Source: Flectonema sp. DT1601 (taxonomy: Eukaryota > Euglenozoa > Diplonemea > Diplonemida > Diplonemidae). Taken from it: a stretch of DNA of 64,000 nt. The notes beneath the pieces are model-generated. The model had not been told where the DNA came from. It made no database searches and worked only from the letters and a program-made list of their open reading frames with translations. Both the position numbers and the translations under genes were made by a program. The stretch lies in NCBI GenBank assembly GCA_964019425.1, contig OZ025816.1, forward strand, positions 868,001 to 932,000, written 5' to 3'. Positions 53,724 to 64,000 of the stretch are shown here, one piece after another. Position 1 is the first letter of the stretch. Every line of letters begins with the position of its first letter.

Positions 53724-56700
53724 ATGTCGCTGGGGAGCACCGCTGTGCGCAGCTTCACCGATTTAGCATGGGTGATGGCTGAGAGAATGAAAGAAGGGAA
53801 GATTGATTTAGATGATGACATCACATCTTTTTTAGAAGTAAAAAGAAGATACTGGACAGGGACATGGGAAGAGACTTTAACAGGAGACGAGCCATGGAAA
53901 GCATGGAACGAAGACGAGCCATCAGTAGAACACCAGGACCTTAAAGTCGGGCACTGGGTTGCTCACTTTGCAAAACTTGCAAATTTAAGCGGACCTGATG
54001 CACAAAAGGTAGCACTTCTTTGGTCAACTGATTACGTTATGCACATTGTTAGAAACCCGACTTCCTTACAAGTTGGTGGTTCCCCAGTGAACGCTCAAGT
54101 GCTAAAGTTTTATTTCCTGGAACGGAGATCTTTCATGATCTGTCGTTGTTTACTTTTAGAAGCACTCTCAGGGAACACTAGCTCTCGAAGTACCGAAATT
54201 AAAACCAAACTCGCAAAACTACGTCCGGCTATCATAAAACAACTTACCGATCGGACGACTTCCAGAATCGAAGGATTAAAGGGAGCGAGGAATGTGGATG
54301 GATTTCTTTCTGAAAGAGAGCTACAGTACTGTGCGGAGGATACCGTGATGCTTCAGTTCTTGTTGTGTTTAAATAAATATTGTGATGCTCCATGTGGTGC
54401 TGATATTGTAATTGAATTAAACAAATTAGTGAAGTCACAAGCGGCTGTGTTGTTTGCTTCACCCAGCAGCTATTCTTTAAATTGTGTTCTTTCACTTGCA
54501 AAGTTTAGAACGATGTTTACTGCGCTATTAACACAATCAATACTACTGATTGCAAGAGATTGTAGTCAACAGACTTCTATTCAATCTGTTTTAGGTACCG
54601 ACATATTGAGATTCATTACTTCATTGGAAGGATTAGAGGGGTCTCTCGCACAGTTAGTGATATTGTGTATTGATAGAAGTCCTCCAACTTATCAAATGTT
54701 AATAAATGGATTAAACTTATTACAATACATTGTAACAGGTGTTTATAGACCTCCTCCAGGTAGTACTGAGGGAGCGAGTGACCTACTACCTGACTTGGAT
54801 TTGAAAACTTTTAGTTTTCTTAAAGAACCTCTTAAAGCTTTAGCTAGTGATGTATTAGACGTCGTAAACTCAACTTGTCCACCTCGTAAGCAAGCAGAAA
54901 CAGTAGTTTCTTGTATGGTCAGAGCAGCAATAGCTGCACAAGACTGGTCGGGGACTGATGTTAGTAAAATGCCAGATGATCCTTCAGTGTCTGGATCATT
55001 AATTCAAGAATTATCAAGAGCAGCAGGGTGGTTATTTCCATCTTGTATATCAGCAACAGCATTGATTGAAGCAATCGCTTCAAGTCCTTCAGAACATCAT
55101 GAGTATTGGTGGATTTGTTTAAGAGGTTTAGACAAGACAGCGATTTCATATCCATTTGAACAGCCTCAGACTATTGGGTCTGGTGAGATGAGTTCTGATA
55201 ATCATCAACGAGTACTCGCTGATCTTCCTGAAGATAGTGCCTTGTATGAAATTAAATTCCTTCAAGCATCTGCTGATATTCAGAGAGTTGTTGTTCCTTC
55301 TGCTTTTGGTAACTGGTTAGCACCATTAGCTCCTATTCCTGGTCAGAAAGCTATCCTTGAAGCGGAAAGACTAATCAGATCAAGAGTTGAACGTCCTGAA
55401 GAGGTCTTAACAAATAATCAAATCTTCGCTGTTTGGCAACTACCACCTGATAAGGGAATTAATGGATGGATGTGGATGTGTATGAGAGTCTTACACTTAT
55501 TAAAACTCAGAGGAGCAGAACCAAGTTCAGAGAAGTGGTTAGTTCCTTACTTAGAATTAGTAAATGGAGTAGTTCCTTTATTTCATGTTATGATTTGTGG
55601 TAAGGATCCTGATAATGAACTAAACTACTTTACTAAAGAAGGAGGATTAATCAGACTTCAAGAAATAGAACATTACCTTCAGGAACTTCAGCGTGAGCTT
55701 GTTGGAGGAGCCGAGTCTTGGTCACTCGCACTCATGATTGGAGAGCTTCTTGCTAATTTGGTTGAGTGGCAGGAAGCCAAATGCTACTCACAGAGAGCTC
55801 TTTTAATAAAGAGCTGTAGTTCTCTACTGAAATCCCTCCTTCGATTGTCTCGCAAAATCCAACAAATCCCTTCCTTCTCCGTCACCTTTAACGTTGCCGA
55901 AGCAATTGTCAGCTCTCTGAGATGTTTATTTCAACCTGGCAGACAAACAAGTCGAAGTCCATTATTGCATCTGTTCTGGGTTGTTGAAGCAGCTAATAAA
56001 CGTTGTTCATGCACATACGGAGTTGTTTCACTTATTAAGGAACTCTTATGTTGTCCTGACGACTATATTTATCTAAGAGGAGATTTCAAGGATATTACGG
56101 CTTATGCTTGTGAGGTATTTACTGATTTGAGTAATCAATGGTATCATAATGCCGATGAACAATGGGAATTAACTTACTGTTGTCTTCATACCATTATGGA
56201 TGTGATAAGACTATCAAAGTTGGAGTCGTCTAGTGACGGTAATTACAAGCAAAACCCTCTAATGGCGAATCTCCTCCACCACAGTAGGATGGGTCGAGCG
56301 TTAGCTAACATGCTTGGCAGGGTCTCAAGTTGTATCTTTGATGTTGATCGTTATGATAAGGGAGTCTCAATTGAACAAAGTAATAAAGTTCTCTTATTAG
56401 CACTGAAGACTATTGAATGTGGATTAGAAGCTTGTGAAGAAATCAGAAGATCGGGTAGCAAATACCAACCTCCTGCTTTAGTTCAGCTGCTTTGTGAAAC
56501 AGAGTCTGGGATATCACTTCGATGTGGAGATAAGTTTTCAATTCCAGCTTTACTGTTTCATATCGCAGCATTCGGACCAGATGATTTAATAAAGATTCAA
56601 GCATGTCGTACTTTTAGTTTATTATGCAGCACAGCACCAACAGGATCACTTCTTAGACATGTTGGGTACAGAGCTGCTACTTCAGGACAACGAATTCTAA

Positions 56701-59700
56701 AGGAATTAGATCCTTCAGCTCCAGCTGGTGCTTGGACTAGACCAGTCTTAGAGTTTGAAGATGGAGAACAAGTTGATCCTGAAATGCAACATGCCTTTAA
56801 ACATGGTTTACGTCATCCTGGTACCTCTGATGCAGCAATGCCAACAATATTCAGATCTAGAAAAGATGTTCATTTAATATGGCTTGAAGCGTCTCGTAAC
56901 AGCTACAGATTTCTCTGTTTGCTTCGAATGATGACTTCTATTGTAAAGAATCAACCTCAACTATTCGCACAATCTTTTCTAAATCAAGGCTACACTGCAG
57001 ATCCACTGGGATCCCTTCTTCGTAACTATGTCGTTGTGAAGGATGACCCAGAACAAGCAGAACCTCGCACAGATATAAAGGAAGCAATTATACAGTTGAT
57101 TGTCGCAGCATTGGAGACTAAAGAAAGTTGCAGATCAGTTATTCTATCAAGAACTATACCAACATTAACAATAAGAATAACAGCTCAGGCTTATGGTCTT
57201 GGTGATCGTCTCTCTAGTGATGATGGACGTGGATGTCCTTGGCACACAATGCCAAAGATTAGACCTTCTGATTTAAAACCATTAAAAGGAATTGATTTTA
57301 TAAAACAAGCTCCTTGTCTGTTATTCGACAGAACTCGTAGTTGGACTCACTGCGGATTCTTAAGACGAGATGTAGACCTGGTGGATGCTCCAATGTCTAT
57401 TGTTTTGGGACCACTAAACACACAACCAAATGATTCTGAGAAAGAAGAGATATTAAAGGCAGCAGAGGAAATTGCAAAAAAATCATTCGAAGAAGCCGGC
57501 ATCTCAGACGTTAAGATTATCGCAACATTCTACGGAAAACCAATCAAAGACCCAGAAGTGTGGCCAATCTTAACTGAAGTACTTTGTGATGCTCGTTCTC
57601 AAATAGGTCAATGGATGACTGACAGCAATACTACCGCAAAGCCTGGACAAGCATCAGCGATGTCACTCTGGATATTAATTGCTGGACATGTGTTAAGGGC
57701 GATGGCTGTAGTGTCGAGCTTTGATTTGATATATCCTCCTGGGAAAAATACAGAACTTGACCAGAACATCGACACTGAAGACTATGAAACATCTTTACTG
57801 GTATCAGCTGCACGTCATTGTTTAGAAAGAGTATTTGGTAAATGGGGAGACACATCACCAGATAGTGAAACATCAGGTATTTTAGGAATGCTTGTTCCAT
57901 CTGTTGAAGGATATGAAGGTCTACTTGGTCAAGCAGCTGGTCTCTTTTATGGTTCTGTTGCGGTACCAACACTTCGTCATCCACGAGTCACTGAAACACC
58001 AATGACTCGTAGGCTTCCTTCTCTTGGAATTAATACTTCTGGTGCTTCTATTCCAACAACAAGTCCTCGTAAAACAGTTTTCAGTGATGACTCCCCAAAG
58101 ATGGTTTCTCCTTTAATCAGACCAGCCTTTGCTCAGACACCAGGTTCAATGGAATCTCTGGGTGGATCAATGTTTGTAAACCAATTCCCAAACACACCTC
58201 CGTTAGATTCACTTATTGAAGAAGAAGATATCAATAATGACATGACGGGTGTTCATCAAGTTAGAAAACTAACACTTTATGAAATGTTGAAAGCTTCAGA
58301 AGCTGAATTAGATTCAGTCCTCAGAGACAGTGGTGTCGCATCAGAGATATGTGCTTCCCTTGGAAAGACTGGTAGCGTTCAACCAGATGGCTGTGGAATA
58401 TCTACTTTAGCAATGTTAAGAGGTAGGTTAATATCTCCAATCAGAGCTGCTGATGATGGTGTTCCAGCAGCAGCAGCATCTAAAATGCCTGGATCATTCA
58501 TTGATATGGTGTACCTCAAGACTCTTTATCCCAGATTAACATATCTTCTGTCTTGTGTTCAAGAAGTTAATCACGTTGTTGGGTTAGCAGCTTCATCATT
58601 TTATATGTTGTCATCAGTATCTCAATTTATTAGTATTCTACTTCAGAGAGTGTGTCCTCATTCAACAAGAACTCCACGAGCAAAGTTGATACCAACCAAA
58701 GCACTACTCAACGCTGGAGATTGGAGACAAGGAGCAAAGAAAAGTTTAGTTTTCGTGCTTTTACAAAGATGTTTACTTCATCCAGCTCATGAGAGCGGAA
58801 CATTCGGACAGGAAACATCTGAAGGACCAGGTCCTTCTCCACTTGTTAGTTTATTAGATTCTCATATACGAGCAGAGGCTTGTAGATTGTTATCAGAAAT
58901 GATAACAGAAATAAGTGACAGAGTTACTCTTGTAAAACAAGGTAGATTAGATTCTGCTGACAATATATACGCCAATGCACAAGATAAGCACACGGTACAA
59001 AGACAGATTGTGTGGGATATCTTTTCAGTACTTCGAACTATGAGATGCGCACCTCATCAATTCGCTCAACAGATTGATATCCAACCCCGAGTTGGAAGAT
59101 CAAGATCTGGAGAGTCAGACTTACTGCTGTCACTTTGTTTGTTAGGAAATCCAAACGACTGGAGTTCTTATGGTTTCAAATCAGAAATAGATGCAAACAG
59201 TGCTGCTATCGCTTCTTCTCTATTCCCACATCTACACCAATATCTAGCAATCGATGATCTTACTTCTGTTGGTGCTTCAGATGTTGATTGTTATAAAGCA
59301 GCCTTTATTGCTTTATGTACATTTGGTGTTCCTAAAGGTTGTGTTAGACATGCTGTTCAGGTCTCAAAGACATTGCTGAACCATTTGAGAGTTTTACACA
59401 CAAATCTGCAGCATGAAATGAACAAGTCTCAGATAGCTGCTCAGCTCCGCTCTGGAATGACTCCTTTGTCAATTCAAAATATTATTGATCGTTCTCTTTT
59501 AATTTTGAAGGGTCTCAGATCGATGGCTGCTTCACCGTGTGGTGCAGAAGTGTTTGCGGCTGCTGAAGTCTTGCCGTTTTTATTGAACTTGAAGTTGTTT
59601 ATGCCTCCAACACCGTCAGCAGTTCTTCCTCCAGACAATAAGAGTAACGTTCATGGTGTTGGATTTAGTCCTCTGAACTCTTTTGATTCATCTGTTGCTT

Positions 59701-61704
59701 ATAATTATGGAACTCAACCATGGCATATTCTCTGGCAAGCAATTATTGATACTGCTTCTGCTGCAGCAATCCCTCCACCTGTTGATGGTGTTCGTCGGCA
59801 GTGTTGTATTCAATTCGCTCAGCATGTTCAACACTTTGCGGACTACTTAAAAGATAGAGTTCAGTGGCTGCTCTCACAAAATGGTCTTCACCCGAACAAC
59901 GTTTCTGATGAACCCGTTCGGTGTCTTCAACTAATTAGTTGTTTAACTCGCAGTAAGTTATCAGCTCAGAATGCTGTTACTGTTGCTAATCCTGTACTGC
60001 CTTGGGTACTACCATGTCTTCATAAGAGTTTAGATGTTTTGAAAGGTTTTATATTAGGTGAGCTACGCAGTCACACTGCTGTTGATCATTCATCGCCGTT
60101 GCTGTTAACGCAGATGAAGATCCCTCAAAATTCACATCAGGGAGTTTCAATGTCTTCTGGTTTTGGTAATCAACAGCCAGTTGTCGATTATAAAAAACTT
60201 TGTACTTACTTTGATATCACAAGTCAAGTAGCTTCTATTATGCGTCTTCACTTAATATCATTCCTTCCTGTTGCTGCTCCAGTTGGATCACTTGGAGGAG
60301 CATCTCGTGCTGTTCGTAACTTACTTGTGACATTAGAATTAGCTGCTGAGTCTCGTTCTCAAAAAAGTATTGATTACGTTAACAAAGCCTGTAAGGAAGC
60401 ACTGACTGCTCCTGAAACTTGTATTAAGAAAGTACTTGAATCGAAGGGTTATCCTTTTAAAATGGCTCCTTCAGGATCAGAGCTCAGAAGACTACGTGAA
60501 GCAATTCTCGTAGAGTGCGGGTCGTATTGGTATGGAAATCAAATTATTTCTTTCGGTTGAATCCAATAGTACTTTATTTTTGCATTTAACAAGTATTGTA
60601 AGAACGAAAAAGAATTGGCAGCACACGTAAACCTCCTTTAGCTTTATCAGTTTAAGTCGGTTCACGGTTCCGTGCACAAACAAAAAAATCACAGTTGTTA
60701 TATTACTATTTTCTGCATAGTTGAAGATAAAAGCCAATTCTTTTTATTATACTTTAGCAAAAGCTTATAAAGTGTATTATTGACTACTTCGAAAGAAAAC
60801 AAACAAACACAAAACTCTTAAAACAGGACCCCATCAGCTGGAATATCCTCAAGGGAAATCCTCACGTACTCTTCTCCACCTGTTCATCTGCCGGCTTCCT
60901 TTACGGATGTTGCGGTTTTTGGAACTGATGATGACCTGACGCAACCAGCAAAGTGTATGAAATTATTATTTTTGTTATGGGGAGTCACTCATAAGTGTTG
61001 CTAATGTTGTTCATTTCTTCTAATGAAAACAAACTAATCACAGGCATCATTGGTCTTACTGAAGCTATTGCAGAGAGAGTAGCGTCATTGTTAAATAAGG
61101 ATGCCGAGTTAACGACGCAACCAAACGGTCCTGGAAAGAAGAGAAAAAAGGAAACTCGTATTGGGTCTGCCGTTAAAGCAGCAGCTTGTGCAATAGAACA
61201 GGCAGCAGTACTTCGACAGGTGTACTCTATGTGTTTAGAGCTGGCTTCTCCAACTGAACCACAATCATTGTGGGCTGGTAATGTTTTGCAGCGCGTCTTG
61301 AAAGAGAAGAGTGCACTGCATTTGACTAATGTTCCAGGGAGTGTACTAAAGAAACGCCTTGTTCCTCACATGACTGACTTATCACAAATGGGAAAGACTG
61401 AAGAGATCGACCGCATTCAACTAGCCCTCGCTTACCACTGCATTGAAGAATCTAGAAGACAACCTCCTGATGCAACTCCTTGGTTAGCTAGACCTTGTAC
61501 TATTCTTCACAGAGCTTCTGAAGAAGCTGCTTCAAGAAATGACCCTGCGCAATTGGTATGTATTCCTTTATTGTAATTATAATAAAGGTTTTTTTTTGAA
61601 AAACAAATCAAACTATTAAACAGTCGAGGCTTGTCAACTCTACCGTGCAGCTACTTCGCAATCTGGCGAAAGAATATTACAAAGCTGACATCCCACTTGA
61701 TTGA
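53724..61704 (+). CDS. NUP188: Giant alpha-solenoid nucleoporin, Nup188-like
   Basis: Exons 53724-60529, 60827-60954, 61044-61555 and 61624-61704 give 2508 residues; introns are 297, 89 and 68 nt. It is almost entirely helical hairpins without catalytic motifs. Near residues 127-145 KFYFLERRSFMICRCLLL aligns with the Nup188 signature Y-x-ERxSLLRCVLxLL. Next, FLSERELQYCAEDTVMLQFLLCL matches Nup188's LMTERQ..LREQSMLLEIIFLYY. Nup188 is an adaptor of the inner ring of the nuclear pore and binds Nic96/Nup93. The protein is longer than animal Nup188 (about 1750), mainly through Ser/Pro-rich loops near residues 1440-1530. A Nup192/205 paralogue is the main alternative. The splices near the end restore one long frame and were chosen on frame and GTATG donors. 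Confidence 0.75.
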
Positions 61705-62279
61705 TGAGGTTAACAATTCTGTTGTGAGAAACATCAATGGCGTCGTTAACTTAATCAAAAAACTGTCACTTCGAGTAAGCGAATGAGTCGCTAGTTGGAT
61801 TTGTGTATTTTATACAGACAAGTGGCGTAGTAATGTGTACGAACGTCCTGGTGGCTGATCCAACCACCTGCTCAAATATTTGTTTTGTCAATCAGCTATT
61901 CCGTAGAACACAAACACCTTATTAAGAAATCGTAGATCAAAAGAGAACTCACTTCCATCAGATCTGATTAGTTGCTTTACTCCTTTCATAGTGTTCATAG
62001 CCCACACACGCGTTGTGGCATTCTACCTGTTAAGTGTGTAGAAGTGTTCTACTTTCATCAGCGCCCAGTAAGCGCCTCATAGACAGGCGTTAGAAAAGCT
62101 TTTCATTTTGAAGAAATTCTAATTATTATTACGCACACTTTTTGTTAACAGAATAAATGGTATTGTCGCTTCGTACTATTATGTATTATGGCCAACCCAA
62201 CGGGTTACGTGATTCTCATTAAATTACTCGTGCACACTTTCGTATCGTATTTAACTCATTCAGAAAATATATTTATAAG
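61705..62279. other. Intergenic spacer
   Basis: No gene seen. It ends in the acceptor TAACTCATTCAG before the hydrolase. Confidence 0.65.
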
Positions 62280-63667
62280 ATGAGAGCATTACTCACAACT
62301 TTACTGGCAACTGGGTGCATGGCAGCCTACCCAACGGAAGATGGCTTGAAAAAGATGTTTCTACCAATTTTGGAGAAGGCGGTGAACAAGTACAACTGCA
62401 CTTTTGGAATTTCCTTTAAAAGTAAGAACCTATCCGCGTCAGCTGTCTCTGGGTTAGCTTCACCTGGATACGCAACTAAAACAGATGATAAGTGGGTGTG
62501 GGGAAGTGTTACAAAAGTAATGACAGGTTCTACTGTCCTACAGTTAGTTAACAAGGGAAAGATTTCACTCGATGACAAACTACCAAAACTTGTGGATCCA
62601 TTCTTTGCGAAGGTAAAACCTCTTAATTTCTCATCTTGTGAAGATCTTTGGGGACCTGAAGTGAACTTAGTTACTGTTCGTGACTTGCTTGCTATGCAGT
62701 CAGGTATCCCTGACTTCGACACGGCCAAGGGATCTGGAAAGGAAATGTCAGACTCGTTTAGAGCAACAGTCTACGCTAATCCACACGTTGACTACTCTCC
62801 TTACCAACTTATGAACGTACCATGGGTACACACTGGTAAGCTTATCCACCGCCCCGGAAAGATGTGTGGTAAGATTCCACGTTGGACATGTACCTCATAC
62901 AGCTCAACTAACTTCATGTTGTTGGGTCTTATCGCTGCTCAGGCTTATGGAGCTGAGGACTGGGATAAGTTCGACCAGACAGTATTGTTTCCTGAGTCTA
63001 TTAAACCAAGATTTGCGAACTTATCATTCGCACGTCATGGAAGTCCATCCAACTACACAGCAATTCATGGATACGATAGAACTCATTATAATGGTCAACC
63101 AGGTAATGGAGGTGAGTTTCAAGGAGTAAAGGTTTCTGATATCGATGGTGTCTTCGCTGGATGGACTGCCAGTGATATTATTGGATCTGTTGGAGATATT
63201 GCTGACTTATTCTATTCAGTTTATGGACCTGAATATCAAATCCTCGATAAGGAATACGTTGATATGATGATTCCAACTGATCCATTCTATGGACTAGCAA
63301 CATTCAACTTAACATCTCACACGGGTGCTGCAGCTCGTAAATTGGGATACGGAACTGCCTACGGTCACATTGGAGCTACTTATGGCTACCAGTCAATTGG
63401 TTCATACCATCCGGCGTTGGAATTCTCTCTTTCAGTTGCATCAGATATCGAAACTGATCATCAGGTATGTGTTTATCGTATTTCAGATTCATTTGTGAGT
63501 CATCAAACAACATAATCGAAATTTATAATTTACAGGACCAACCGGCGTACGTATTCTGCTTTGCTTACAATGCAATTCTGAGTGAAATAATCGAAACAGA
63601 AATCAGCTGCACTTACACACCAGGCAACTACTACAGTGGTGGTTGCAACTGCACTGTCACAAACTAA
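62280..63667 (+). CDS. Secreted beta-lactamase-fold serine hydrolase (class C/DD-peptidase-like)
   Basis: Exons 62280-63464 and 63536-63667 give 438 residues. The N-terminus (MRALLTTLLATGCMAA) is a signal peptide, so it is probably secreted or lysosomal. Ser76-Val-Thr-Lys79 is the SxxK nucleophile motif. Tyr207-Ser-Ser takes the place of the Y-x-N element (third residue is Ser, not Asn). His363-Ile-Gly365 corresponds to the K/H-x-G box. Eukaryotic members (LACTB or EstB-like) cleave small esters or amides rather than beta-lactams. The last exon adds a Cys-rich C-terminus (CTYTPG, GGCNCTVTN) that may form disulfides. The intron (71 nt) is phase 0. Confidence 0.9.
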
Positions 63668-64000
63668 TTTAATTTACTGTTTTTTTCCCCAATCACATGA
63701 CCTGCATCATAGTGTTGAAACAAATTTATGTTTAGTTGGAAAGCTCGGAAAAAGCCAGAATTTTTTTCCCACCCCTTGAAAATGCAGTATCAAATTACCC
63801 CCTTTTGATATTGGCAGAATGTTTCGCTCAGTCTATAGAAAACGTGAGTTAGTAGTGTTTCCTTTCATTGTTTGCTAACATTTAAAGACCTCTGCGAGGA
63901 GGGACCATCCTGCAATTTCATTGCCGGTCGAGTTGCTCCAAGTTAGACAAAAAGAAAAACCATGATAACCTCTTAGTTTTTTTCTTTTCTCGTTCTTTCT
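63668..64000. other. Spacer at the right window edge
   Basis: No gene seen. It contains the third copy of the AGTATCAAATTACCCCC motif at 63786-63802. Confidence 0.6.

Noticed and set aside
60995-61576. Separate gene after the nucleoporin
   Set aside because: Its first codons are intronic; splicing from the nucleoporin exon keeps one frame, so it is treated as the third nucleoporin exon.

Overview
This 64 kb window is nuclear DNA from a flagellated or otherwise complex protist. Its organisation points to Euglenozoa, most like a diplonemid or a deep kinetoplastid relative; this is inferred from architecture, not from a database match. All 20 supported host genes lie on the + strand. Seventeen cis-introns can be reconstructed, all GT..AG, mostly 52-90 nt, with A-rich 3' ends such as AAAACAG. 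Almost every start codon instead has a pyrimidine-rich AG acceptor just upstream with no matching donor, as expected for spliced-leader trans-splicing. Other hints are a Ser/Thr-repeat surface protein, a BspA-type leucine-rich repeat protein with a ubiquitin-like head, and a small-subunit rRNA fragment. Spacers are AT-rich and full of long A and T runs.

Layout. 0.3-2.7 kb: a zinc-knuckle protein and a PH-like/polyQ protein. 2.7-7.1 kb: a gene-free stretch holding a dead piggyBac transposon (3665-5408, TTAA duplications, 14-bp inverted ends, broken minus-strand transposase). 7.1-12.5 kb: a secreted S10 carboxypeptidase, a small LRR protein and an FYVE protein. 12.5-14.8 kb: T-rich spacer. 14.8-21.7 kb: a four-EF-hand/beta-helix protein, an unknown basic protein and a myotubularin-FYVE phosphatase. 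23-32.8 kb: an Artemis/SNM1-like nuclease, an Sfi1-like tryptophan-repeat protein, an HD phosphohydrolase and an acylated Tudor-like protein. 32.8-35.8 kb: empty spacer. 35.8-46.2 kb: a PIN/PILS-like carrier, an 18S rRNA fragment, a spermidine-synthase-fold methyltransferase, a mucin-like surface protein, a stand-alone dynein stalk-domain protein and an ammonium-transporter homologue. 46.7-63.7 kb: the ubiquitin-like/BspA LRR protein, a coiled-coil protein, an AIG1/FAR-17a-like membrane protein, a golgin-84-like tether, a very large Nup188-like nucleoporin and a secreted beta-lactamase-fold hydrolase.

The neighbours do not form a single pathway, as expected if a long polycistronic transcript is cut into monocistronic mRNAs. 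Loose themes recur: phosphoinositide membranes (two FYVE proteins, one with a myotubularin phosphatase), the cytoskeleton (Sfi1-like, dynein stalk-like, coiled-coil proteins), secretion and Golgi (carboxypeptidase, beta-lactamase-like hydrolase, golgin-84, surface mucin) and DNA repair (Artemis-like). The most noteworthy observations are the AMT protein that lacks both pore histidines, the dynein stalk without a motor, the piggyBac fossil, the stray 18S segment and the two acceptor-site classes. No CRISPR array, tRNA, retroelement or virus-derived element was seen.
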